Assembly: GCF_031599675.1 (NCBI RefSeq)
Contig: NZ_CP134223.1
Coordinates: 5,872,501 to 5,936,500, forward strand
From: Paenibacillus pedocola
Lineage (GTDB): Bacteria; Bacillota; Bacilli; Paenibacillales; Paenibacillaceae
DNA: 64,000 nucleotides
Direction: 5' to 3'
The translations under genes and the position numbers were made by a program. Shown in pieces: positions 28,547 to 35,957 of this stretch. The notes below the pieces were generated by a model. That model was not told the origin of the DNA. It worked only from the letters and a program-made list of their open reading frames with translations, and searched no databases. Position 1 is the first letter of the stretch. Every line of letters begins with the position of its first letter.

Positions 28547-28851
28547 AAAAAGCACGCCTCCTGAAAAAAACCATCGTAAATGACATTACTTCACATTAAT
28601 TCCTAACCATACATGTAAAGATAATAGAATTTCGACAAAAAGTTTGTGATAAAATTCACTAAATTACAATTTGCGTGATACACACTCTTGAAGCTAATTA
28701 TCTTTGTCTCTTTCAAAGGCCATAATATAACATATTTCCTCTTTTGAGTAAATATACAATAAAGGATATTTATGTAATATCTCAAGCCAGTTATGCTCAT
28801 CATGTTGCTTTTAGAAAGAATACCATAACCGGCACTTGAGGGGAGAATCCT
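28547..28851. other. AT-rich divergent region upstream of the bacteriocin-like locus
   Basis: About 300 AT-rich bases between the broken regulator and the first gene of the bacteriocin-like cluster. It should hold promoters in both directions, but I could not identify a -35/-10 pair with confidence. The short minus-strand reading frame inside it has no ribosome binding site or protein-like composition. Confidence 0.4.
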
Positions 28852-29328
28852 ATGGGGAATATCGCAGTAGGCCAAGAATTACGGCTGGACAATGTACTTT
28901 CAATGAGAACGAAAATAAAGCAAGAAGATATACAGCAGGCATTAATACAGATCGGGCAGTATCTAGAAAGAATGAATATTCAAAAACAAGGTCCAATTGT
29001 TACAGCAACTTTTGGAGTAGAACAAATATCTATAGGAACTATAGTTGATATAGAAATATTGGTTCCTACTAATAAACGTTTTCAACCTGAAAAACCGTAT
29101 ATCTTTAAAGATAAATTTCATCTTGTAAATGCTGTCTGTGCAAGACATACTGGCAATCCTGCATTATTAGAAAATACATATCGTGACGTATTGTCTTTTA
29201 TCGCTTCCAATGACTTACAACAGATTACTGCAGGCTACAGCGTGAATGTAAATGAGTTGGATCCGTCTCAATCCCCAGAAGATTTAATTATAGATGTATT
29301 TATAGGAATTAACCCTTCAGTTCTTTAG
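28852..29328 (+). CDS. Unknown 158-residue protein heading the bacteriocin-like locus
   Basis: Not recognised with certainty. A soluble alpha/beta protein with no signal peptide or membrane segment. The pattern KIKQEDIQQALIQIGQYLER (helix), then GPIVTATFGV, VDIEILVPTN and, at the end, LIIDVFIGINPS, resembles the effector-binding (GyrI-like/SHS2) fold and the DUF5085 group, in which two such repeats bind small molecules or peptides. ATG with GAGGGGAGA upstream. The stop is 39 bases before the first leader peptide start, and the gene shares strand and AT-rich composition with the peptides, so it probably belongs to the same operon. A sensing, chaperone or immunity role would be guesswork. Confidence 0.75.
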   Translation: MGNIAVGQELRLDNVLSMRTKIKQEDIQQALIQIGQYLERMNIQKQGPIVTATFGVEQISIGTIVDIEILVPTNKRFQPEKPYIFKDKFHLVNAVCARHTGNPALLENTYRDVLSFIASNDLQQITAGYSVNVNELDPSQSPEDLIIDVFIGINPSVL

Positions 29329-29367
29329 TCAGGCTTAACATTCATGCTCATGAAGGGAGGTGAAGAA

Positions 29368-29589
29368 ATGGAACTCGGAATGAATACTAGATTTGAACTT
29401 TTATCCTATGATGAAATGCTGGATATTGTAGGCGGAAAAAGCTGGGATAATGTTTGTTATGGAATCCTAGGAATGGTAACTATCGTCGCAGCAGTAACTA
29501 CTGCACCTGTATCCTTGCCTTTAGCAGCAATGGCAGTTGGCGGCTCAATAGTATCAGGATACCTAACGGGTACAGGATTGCGCCCGTAA
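29368..29589 (+). CDS. Double-glycine-leader peptide 1 (bacteriocin-like precursor)
   Basis: A 73-residue precursor. Residues 1-23 form a leader ending LSYDEMLDIVGG, an excellent match to the LSxxELxxIxGG leaders cut by C39 peptidases. The 50-residue core begins KSWDN, is very hydrophobic (GMVTIVAAV, then APVSLPLAAMAVGG) and ends SGYLTGTGLRP, including a GxxxG motif (GYLTG). One Cys is present at core position 7. Start at ATG 29368, since AAGGGAGGTGA lies just upstream; two earlier in-frame ATGs sit on or before that site. Such peptides are usually exported pore-forming bacteriocins or, less often, signals. The C39 transporter gene 0.75 kb downstream is the natural processing enzyme. Confidence 0.85.
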   Translation: MELGMNTRFELLSYDEMLDIVGGKSWDNVCYGILGMVTIVAAVTTAPVSLPLAAMAVGGSIVSGYLTGTGLRP

Positions 29590-29614
29590 TTAAATCTAAA
29601 GGAGTGAACGATTA

Positions 29615-29833
29615 ATGCTTGCATACTCTTCTGGCTTTACTGAACTAACCTATGAAAACAGTTTAGATATAAATGGCGGATCTAAAGTGAATTGGGGCAA
29701 TATTGGTGCTGGAATCTTTGGTATGGTCACCATTATGTCTGCAGTAGCTGCCGCACCTGTTGCTGTACCGGCTGCAATTGTTTACATTGCCGGCACTGTG
29801 GCTTCCGGATATCTTGTAGGATCCTCTTTCTAA
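29615..29833 (+). CDS. Double-glycine-leader peptide 2 (bacteriocin-like precursor, paralogue of peptide 1)
   Basis: A 72-residue precursor with a 22-residue leader ending LTYENSLDINGG and a 50-residue core. From the Trp onward the cores of peptides 1 and 2 align without gaps over 43 positions, with 22 identities counted by hand (shared W-N, GMVTI, AV, APV, P-A, SGYL-G). The core has GxxxG (GYLVG) and no Cys. AAAGGAGTGAACG precedes the ATG. Equal core length, tandem position 25 bases apart and shared motifs suggest a recent duplication and possibly a two-peptide (class IIb-like) bacteriocin. A perfect hairpin follows. Confidence 0.83.
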   Translation: MLAYSSGFTELTYENSLDINGGSKVNWGNIGAGIFGMVTIMSAVAAAPVAVPAAIVYIAGTVASGYLVGSSF

Positions 29834-29838
29834 AATTT

Positions 29839-29884
29839 ATAAGAGACATTCATCCATTTATGTAAAATGGAGAATGTCTCTTAT
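29839..29884 (+). terminator. Hairpin after the peptide genes, possible attenuator
   Basis: A perfect 13-bp stem ATAAGAGACATTC / GAATGTCTCTTAT with a 20-base loop, 5 bases after the second peptide stop. Only a weak T-rich tail follows (ATTCGTACTTTTC). It would let the peptides be made in excess over the export genes, or protect the peptide mRNA 3' end. Confidence 0.6.
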
Positions 29885-29925
29885 ATTCGTACTTTTCACA
29901 TGAAGAAAGGCGGCGGGGAATTACA

Positions 29926-30291
29926 TTGAAGCAAAAATTCGAGAAAATGATTCCTTTCATAATTAAAACGGATATTTTTTTAGGCATCCTCATTTTAGTT
30001 CTTACCTTTATGGGGAAATCCGAAATTTTGAACCCGCAATGGTTTGCGGTTAATTTCTTTATTTTTATAGGTGGTCTTTATATTTATTCGAAAACCAAAA
30101 ATAAAATTTTCTATTGCGTATTTATCTACGCTTTGATTTTTTCTTTAATGATTTTAATCGATATGATGCTCCCCGGAGGAATCATCTCCGAAAACAATAC
30201 TGCAGGAGATCACGCCATAAGTGGAGGACTTATTGTATTAGGCATTGGGGGGTTTTTCGCAACTTATTATTACCTGAATAAAAAAAAGTAG
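29926..30291 (+). CDS. Small membrane protein, putative bacteriocin immunity protein
   Basis: A 121-residue protein with about four membrane helices (around 10-25, 35-53, 60-82 and 98-115) and lysine-rich ends. TTG start at 29926 behind GGCGGCGGGGAA. No family recognised. It lies between the peptide genes and the exporter, the usual place for an immunity gene, and its size and membrane character fit. This role is inferred from position only. Confidence 0.7.
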   Translation: MKQKFEKMIPFIIKTDIFLGILILVLTFMGKSEILNPQWFAVNFFIFIGGLYIYSKTKNKIFYCVFIYALIFSLMILIDMMLPGGIISENNTAGDHAISGGLIVLGIGGFFATYYYLNKKK

Positions 30292-30338
30292 CTTCAGTTA
30301 ACTTCAAAACAATCAAACTATCAAAAAAAGTAAATTAG

Positions 30339-32564
30339 GTGGGATTCATCCTGTTTAAAAAATTCTACTGTTATAAACAACTGGACGCTACAGACTGCGG
30401 TGCAGCATGTCTTGCCACTATTTCCAAACAATATGGGCTCAAATACCCAAGTACGAAAATACGCGAAGTTGCTGGAACCGACAAGATGGGTACCAATGCT
30501 TATGGGATTGTAAAAGCTGCCGAGAAATTAGGATTTACAGCAAAAGCCGTAAAAGGAAATCAAGAGGCCTTCTTCGATAACTTCCCTCTCCCTGCCGTAG
30601 CCCATGTCATAATAGATCAATCATTCCTTCATTATGTTGTCATTCATAAAATTTCAAAAAAAGAAGTCATCATCGCCGATCCTAGTAAAGGTATTGTGAA
30701 ATTTACACCGGAGCAATTTTTTCAAATATGGACCGGTATACTGATCCTGATGGTGCCCACACCCCAATTTAAAAAAGGTGACCTGACCAAGGGCCTGTTT
30801 GCCCGGTTTTTCGGGCTGTTGATTCCGCAAAAGCGCATGCTGCTCGGAATTTTTTTGACATCCATATTGTATACTGTGCTGGGTATTCTTTCAGCATTCT
30901 ACTTTCAATTCTTAATCGATGAGATCCTTCCCTTTGGCCTAAAAAAGACTCTTAATATCATCTCAGCCGGGGTGATAATTCTATATATCTTTAAAATTCT
31001 GCTTAATTCGTTCCGTAGTCACATCCTTCTTACCCTGAGCCAGAAGCTGGATATCTCACTGATTCTCGGCTATTACCATCATGTCTTGAAGCTGCCGATG
31101 AATTTCTTCGGTACCCGTAAGACTGGCGAAATTATCTCCAGGCTGATGGATGCTTCCAAAGTGCGTGATGCAATCTCCAGTGCCACCTTAACCTTAATGA
31201 TCGACATTATTATGGTTATCGCCGGCGGGTTCATCCTCTATTCGCAAAGTTCCCTGCTCTTTGGGGTAACCCTGCTGATGATTCCTTTTTATTTGGCCCT
31301 GGTGTGGGGCTTCCACAAACCGTTCGACCGGTTAAACCGAGAGCAGATGGAGAAAAACGCCCAACTCACTTCCTATCTGGTGGAATCCATTGATGGGATA
31401 GAAACAGTCAAAGCATACAATGCGGAAAGAAATGTCGGGTTCGAAACGGAACAGAAATTCATTTCCTTCTTAAAATCGGTATTCAGCTTTGGAATTTTCA
31501 ATAATGTCCAAGGCTCCCTTAAGGGATTTGTCCAATTAATCGGCGGTGTCGTCATTCTCTGGGTTGGCGCAAGCCAAGTCATAGCAGGCCACATGTCCAT
31601 GGGACAGCTTATTACATATAATTCCCTATTGGCATACTTTCTGGACCCTATACAAAATCTCATTAACCTGCAGCCTACTCTGCAAACAGCCGTGGTGGCT
31701 GCTGACAGACTGGGAGAGATTCTAGATCTGGAAGCGGAAAAACACGAAGACGAGGATCAAAAGCTTCAACCTGCTTCCTTAAAGGGTGATATTGAATTCA
31801 GCAATGTCAGCTTCCGCTACGGCACACGTTCCATGGTCCTTCAAGATATCAATCTTCATCTTCAAGAAGGCGAAAAAATCGCTTTTGTCGGCGAAAGCGG
31901 ATCCGGTAAAACGACTCTGATTAAGCTAATCATGCAGTTTTATCAACATGAAGCTGGTGAAATTTTAATTAATAACATCAATATCAAGGATATTCATCTT
32001 GACAGCCTGAGACAGAGGATTTCTTATATCTCTCAGGATACTTTTTTCTTCAGCGGGACGATCCGTGACAACCTCTGCCTTGGAATGGAACATGACACCG
32101 GGCTGGAACAGATTATCCAGGCCTGCCAGACTGCCCAGGCGCATGATTTCATCAATCAGCTGCCGCTCCGCTACAACACAATGCTTGAGGAGAATGCGGC
32201 TAATATATCCGGAGGACAGAAGCAGCGGCTGGCTATTGCCAGAGCAATTTTAAAACACCCTGATATCCTCATCATGGATGAAGCTACAAGTAATCTGGAC
32301 TCCACCACGGAAAAAGCGGTATCTGAGACGATTAATGCCTTTGAAAATATGACGACCATTATCATTGCCCACCGGTTGAGCACGATTATGCGCTGTGACC
32401 GAATTTATGTAATGGAGCATGGACGGATCACCGAACACGGAACGCATGGGGATTTGTTGAATAATCGTGGAAAATACTACGGGTTGTGGAAAGATCAGCT
32501 GCCTGGAATCGATAGCAAACAAGAACAGCAGATCCATTATGCAGTAGGAATAGGTGAGGTATAA
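30339..32564 (+). CDS. Peptidase-containing ABC transporter (C39 bacteriocin exporter)
   Basis: A 741-residue half-transporter that removes double-glycine leaders and exports the core peptides. The N-terminal C39 peptidase has Q14, C20 (QLDATDCGAACLATI), H98 (FLHYVVIHK) and D114 (IIADPS), a complete active site. The membrane domain spans about 160-450. The ATPase domain has Walker A GESGSGKTT, signature ISGGQKQRLAIARA, Walker B ILIMDEATSNLDS and the H-loop IIAHRLS. The only upstream start is the GTG at 30339, which lacks a good ribosome binding site before it (AGGTGG overlaps the GTG itself). Translation initiation is therefore unusual here. The stop is followed 5 bases later by the adaptor gene. 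Confidence 0.93.
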   Translation: MGFILFKKFYCYKQLDATDCGAACLATISKQYGLKYPSTKIREVAGTDKMGTNAYGIVKAAEKLGFTAKAVKGNQEAFFDNFPLPAVAHVIIDQSFLHYVVIHKISKKEVIIADPSKGIVKFTPEQFFQIWTGILILMVPTPQFKKGDLTKGLFARFFGLLIPQKRMLLGIFLTSILYTVLGILSAFYFQFLIDEILPFGLKKTLNIISAGVIILYIFKILLNSFRSHILLTLSQKLDISLILGYYHHVLKLPMNFFGTRKTGEIISRLMDASKVRDAISSATLTLMIDIIMVIAGGFILYSQSSLLFGVTLLMIPFYLALVWGFHKPFDRLNREQMEKNAQLTSYLVESIDGIETVKAYNAERNVGFETEQKFISFLKSVFSFGIFNNVQGSLKGFVQLIGGVVILWVGASQVIAGHMSMGQLITYNSLLAYFLDPIQNLINLQPTLQTAVVAADRLGEILDLEAEKHEDEDQKLQPASLKGDIEFSNVSFRYGTRSMVLQDINLHLQEGEKIAFVGESGSGKTTLIKLIMQFYQHEAGEILINNINIKDIHLDSLRQRISYISQDTFFFSGTIRDNLCLGMEHDTGLEQIIQACQTAQAHDFINQLPLRYNTMLEENAANISGGQKQRLAIARAILKHPDILIMDEATSNLDSTTEKAVSETINAFENMTTIIIAHRLSTIMRCDRIYVMEHGRITEHGTHGDLLNNRGKYYGLWKDQLPGIDSKQEQQIHYAVGIGEV

Positions 32565-32568
32565 GCAG

Positions 32569-34227
32569 ATGAGCGGAATCATTCACGATCTCTCGGAAAT
32601 GTCAGACAGCAGGGAAATCATGGAGTCCAAGACCAACCCTGTGATTTCCATCTTTATATTCATTGTACTTATCCTACTGGCAGCCGCTTTCACCTGGTCC
32701 TTCTTCGGACAGATGGATGTAGTTGCCAAAGCATCAGCCATTGTCAGACCCAACGAAAAGGTCAGCACGATTCAACCCGCGCAAACCGGCAAAGTCGAAC
32801 ATATCTATATCCGTGAAGGCATGACGGTTCAGCGCGGTGAGAAGCTCCTGAGCTTTGAACATAAGGACTTAGATGTGGAATTGGCCCAGCAGCATGATCA
32901 GCTGAGCAAGCTAACCCGTAAAATCGAGTATCTGCAGCGTTATAAGCAAAGCATACATGATCTGCACAATCTATTCTCTGCGGGCAAGACCGAAGAGGCG
33001 TATTACCGTGATATGGTGGAGCAGTTTCTTCTGGACTATAACGTTCAGCAACAGAGCTTTGAAGCGACAAATGATCAGCTTGCAGCGGCTGTTCATGAGA
33101 ACAGCGGCTCCCGGGAAACACTATCCGCCACCCTTCATGCCAGCGAGACAAAATCACTGCTGGATAAACAGGAGCTGGAAAGAAAAGAGAACCTGCTTAA
33201 TACCGAGTTGACTAATGAAAAGTTGCTTGAGCAGTCTATCCGGACCGGACGCAATCTGCTGCCCGTCTCCGACTCTAAGCGGACAGAACAATATAATACA
33301 TATTTAATCAAATATAAGCAGTTGTCAAACCTTGCCGCAGAAAAAAAAGTCGACTATGACCGCTCCGCAAGTCTGGGTGAACGTCTGATGTCTAAATCAC
33401 AAATAGATACAGCGCAACAGCAGTATCAGGCAGCTCAGCTGCAGACCAGCCAATACCAGCAGGAGTCCTTGCTAGGGACGCAAAGTAACATTACCAGTTA
33501 CGCTCAAGAGTTAAAAGAATTACAGGTTAGCCTGGATTTGTTGAATGAAGGCAAGGATACGCCTTCATCCGAACGGGAGGCGATTAAATTGCAGGAACAG
33601 CAGTTATCCGGCAAGCAGGAGGATTTGAACAAACAGCAGGCACTTAATCTGGCGACTGAAAAAACGGCTTTGGAGAAACTTAAGCTGGACCGGATCGTGC
33701 AGATCCATGCCTCGATTGAAGCAGAGCAGAAGAATCTGACTGCCCTGCAGGAGAATGTGAAGCAGCTTGAACTCGGTCAGGAGAAGACAGTTCTCACTGC
33801 TCCGATAGCAGGTATCGTCAATATTTTGAAAGATACCACCATTGGAGATATGGTACAAGCCGGGGAATCCCTACTTACAATTATCCCTACCAATGAATCG
33901 AAATACAAGATGAGCCTTGCCGTCCCCAACGCCGAAGCCGGAAAGATATCTGTAGGCGACAAGGTGGACTTAAGCTTTACAGCCTTCCCGAAACAAAGCT
34001 TCGGCTCCCTTCGGGGAACAATTACTTCTATTAGTACAGATTCAATTGTTCAGCAGGACGGTCTAAGCTATTACCTGGCAGAAGCCACTATTCCCAATAG
34101 CCCGCTCACTAACCGCCGGGGAGAACGCGGAGAGCTGCGTATCGGGATGACGGCCAACGCTTCTGTGATTACCGATTCTAAAAAAATCATTGATTTCATT
34201 CTTGAGAAGATTAATCTTAAGGATTAG
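32569..34227 (+). CDS. HlyD-family membrane fusion (adaptor) protein with long coiled coil
   Basis: A 552-residue periplasmic-adaptor-type protein. One N-terminal membrane helix (about 27-49) is followed by the first half of a lipoyl-like domain (KVSTIQPAQTGKVEHIYIRE, VQRGEKLLSFEH). A very long helical coiled-coil region (about 105-410) and the second lipoyl half (TVLTAPIAGIVNIL, MVQAGESLLTIIP) come next, then a beta-barrel domain. Bacteriocin accessory proteins of the LcnD/MesE type share this plan. Start at ATG 32569: GGTGAGGT lies 8 bases upstream, inside the end of the transporter gene. In type I secretion such adaptors bridge the ABC protein and TolC, and a TolC-like gene follows. Confidence 0.92.
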   Translation: MSGIIHDLSEMSDSREIMESKTNPVISIFIFIVLILLAAAFTWSFFGQMDVVAKASAIVRPNEKVSTIQPAQTGKVEHIYIREGMTVQRGEKLLSFEHKDLDVELAQQHDQLSKLTRKIEYLQRYKQSIHDLHNLFSAGKTEEAYYRDMVEQFLLDYNVQQQSFEATNDQLAAAVHENSGSRETLSATLHASETKSLLDKQELERKENLLNTELTNEKLLEQSIRTGRNLLPVSDSKRTEQYNTYLIKYKQLSNLAAEKKVDYDRSASLGERLMSKSQIDTAQQQYQAAQLQTSQYQQESLLGTQSNITSYAQELKELQVSLDLLNEGKDTPSSEREAIKLQEQQLSGKQEDLNKQQALNLATEKTALEKLKLDRIVQIHASIEAEQKNLTALQENVKQLELGQEKTVLTAPIAGIVNILKDTTIGDMVQAGESLLTIIPTNESKYKMSLAVPNAEAGKISVGDKVDLSFTAFPKQSFGSLRGTITSISTDSIVQQDGLSYYLAEATIPNSPLTNRRGERGELRIGMTANASVITDSKKIIDFILEKINLKD

Positions 34228-34243
34228 AGGAGAACTGCTGCGT

Positions 34244-35527
34244 ATGATTAAGAAGACACTGCTATTTATATTGGTTTGCTTAATTGTGATTGCATCGGGT
34301 CCCCGGGCAGTCTTTGCCGAATCTGCCGGGGCTGCCACCGTCAAGACTCTTTCTTTAGACGAAGCCATTAAGCTTGCGCTGGATCATTATTCCGATCTCA
34401 AACTTTCCAATTGGAAAGCGGCCGAGAACGACGCCCAGCTGTCTTATATTACCGCCGTGAAGAAAAAGCTGGAGGATAAGAACGTCACTGCAGCAAGCAG
34501 CCTACTTTCTGTCTCTTTTAATGATTTTTTGAAGAGTATTCCAAATTATGATCAACTAAGCGATGAGGATAAGGCTGGCGTTCAACAATCGATCACCCTG
34601 CAAATCATGATTAACACTTCCATTAATCAATGGATACAGGCACAAACCGTCAGCCAGAACAGCTACAACCAGGAGCTAAAGAACAGCCAGCTTATAGAAT
34701 ACAGCGATCAGCTGCGCTCCCTTGAGAGTAACCAGACACTCAGCAGGTTAGAAATACAGAAATCAGAGGCGTTAGTCCGTTATGACACCATCCAGAAGTA
34801 TTACCAGCTCTGCTCTTCACAAATGAATATTGAGTATCAGCAAAAGGACAAGCAATATTGGGACACGCAGGCGGATGATGCGCTTGCCCTATATAATGCC
34901 GGACTTCTCCCTAAAAAGGATTTGGAGGCCGCCCAAGTTAAGGCGCAGCAGCAGGAAACAGCAATTGAACGTGACTCGGGCAGTCTGAAGGCACAAAAGG
35001 AGCTTTTTAAGCAGGAGCTCGGGTTGTCTGCGTTCAGCGAGATTATTTTCTCCCCTCCTTCTCTGCCTGCAATTCCAAAGCCGGGAAGCTTCAGTACCGT
35101 TATCGGGATTGAGAATAATCTGGAGCTAAAAGAACAGGATGCCAAAGTGAAGCTGGCCGAGGATAATTATGATGCCGTTCTACCCTCTGATACTGAGCTC
35201 AAAAATTACTATCACGTTCTCTGGTCCAGCCAGCTGGCACAGAGAACTATCCTCCAGCAGCAGCTGGAATTGAAACTCGCGGACTACAAAAAAGAAGCCA
35301 ATGACCTCTGCCAGAGGAGCATCCAATTAATCGAAGACTATAGCCGGTATGAGCAGGCTCTGCAGGATATCCGTACCTTAAACAGCAAGGGTCTGGCTTC
35401 ACTCGCTGAAGTGGACAAGACTGTTCAGCAGCTCAATCAATCCAACCAGCAAATGGACAGCCTGAAGTACGAATACCTGATTTTTCTGGAGAAGATGAAT
35501 TTGGCGGTAAAAGGTGTGGTTATATGA
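34244..35527 (+). CDS. TolC-like (outer membrane efflux family) secreted protein
   Basis: A 427-residue protein with a clear signal peptide (MIKKTLLFILVCLIVIASG, cut likely after AVFA, residue 25). The mature protein is almost all helical, with two internally similar halves. Each half starts with TolC-like features: KTLSLDEAIKLALDHYSDLKL at about 31-50, and LYNAGLLPKKDLEAAQVKAQ near 215. These are typical of the outer membrane efflux protein family. ATG at 34244 behind AGAGGAGAA. It follows the adaptor gene by 16 bases. There is no sign of a lipoprotein box or cell-wall anchor. Its role in a monoderm cell is unclear: it could form a wall-spanning conduit with the HlyD protein. Start choice drops 18 upstream residues that lack a signal sequence. 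Confidence 0.82.
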   Translation: MIKKTLLFILVCLIVIASGPRAVFAESAGAATVKTLSLDEAIKLALDHYSDLKLSNWKAAENDAQLSYITAVKKKLEDKNVTAASSLLSVSFNDFLKSIPNYDQLSDEDKAGVQQSITLQIMINTSINQWIQAQTVSQNSYNQELKNSQLIEYSDQLRSLESNQTLSRLEIQKSEALVRYDTIQKYYQLCSSQMNIEYQQKDKQYWDTQADDALALYNAGLLPKKDLEAAQVKAQQQETAIERDSGSLKAQKELFKQELGLSAFSEIIFSPPSLPAIPKPGSFSTVIGIENNLELKEQDAKVKLAEDNYDAVLPSDTELKNYYHVLWSSQLAQRTILQQQLELKLADYKKEANDLCQRSIQLIEDYSRYEQALQDIRTLNSKGLASLAEVDKTVQQLNQSNQQMDSLKYEYLIFLEKMNLAVKGVVI

Positions 35528-35570
35528 AGCATCTCTCTTTAGCAAACAACTTTTATCAGGAGTTTATACG

Positions 35571-35744
35571 ATGAAAATCCAGTTATACGAAAAAATTCTA
35601 GGTTTGCTGTTAGCTCTTCAGATCATCCAGCTCAGCTATATAGCTGTTACAGAGCACAAATTGAACCGCCCCGCCTTGTATTCAGGTCTTTTTATTATTA
35701 TCTTCTTCATCTACATGTATTTCATTAAAAAAAAGCAGCGCTAG
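35571..35744 (+). CDS. Small two-helix membrane protein at the end of the bacteriocin-like operon
   Basis: A 57-residue protein with two membrane helices (about 8-26 and 34-50) and a basic tail KKKQR. ATG at 35571 with CAGGAG 9 bases upstream; an in-frame ATG 57 bases earlier overlaps the TolC-like stop and lacks this site. No family recognised. Last gene before the terminator. It could be a second immunity protein or an exporter accessory. Confidence 0.65.
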   Translation: MKIQLYEKILGLLLALQIIQLSYIAVTEHKLNRPALYSGLFIIIFFIYMYFIKKKQR

Positions 35745-35776
35745 ACCGAACTATTGCGTCTCTCCAATACACTCGG

Positions 35777-35823
35777 CGGCTATCCCGGTCTGGATTAAGG
35801 ACCGCTGGAGAGCCGTTTTTTTT
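35777..35823 (+). terminator. Terminator of the bacteriocin-like operon
   Basis: CGGCTATCCCGGTCT pairs with AGGACCGCTGGAGAGCCG (imperfect, CGGCT / AGCCG at the base), followed by eight T. It closes the cluster. Confidence 0.85.
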
Positions 35824-35957
35824 CGCAGCATCCGCTAGGGTCCAATATTATTTTTCAGTTATCGATTTAATCTGATAGTTTTCGACATTAGCCTAATGCT
35901 ATATTTATTGAACATGTCTTTTGAGAGATGACAATCCAGGATGAAGGAGGATTATCC

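Noticed and set aside
28603-28875. 90-codon minus-strand frame in the promoter region of the bacteriocin-like locus
   Set aside because: No ribosome binding site and overlaps the start of the real plus-strand gene. Composition is that of AT-rich noncoding DNA.
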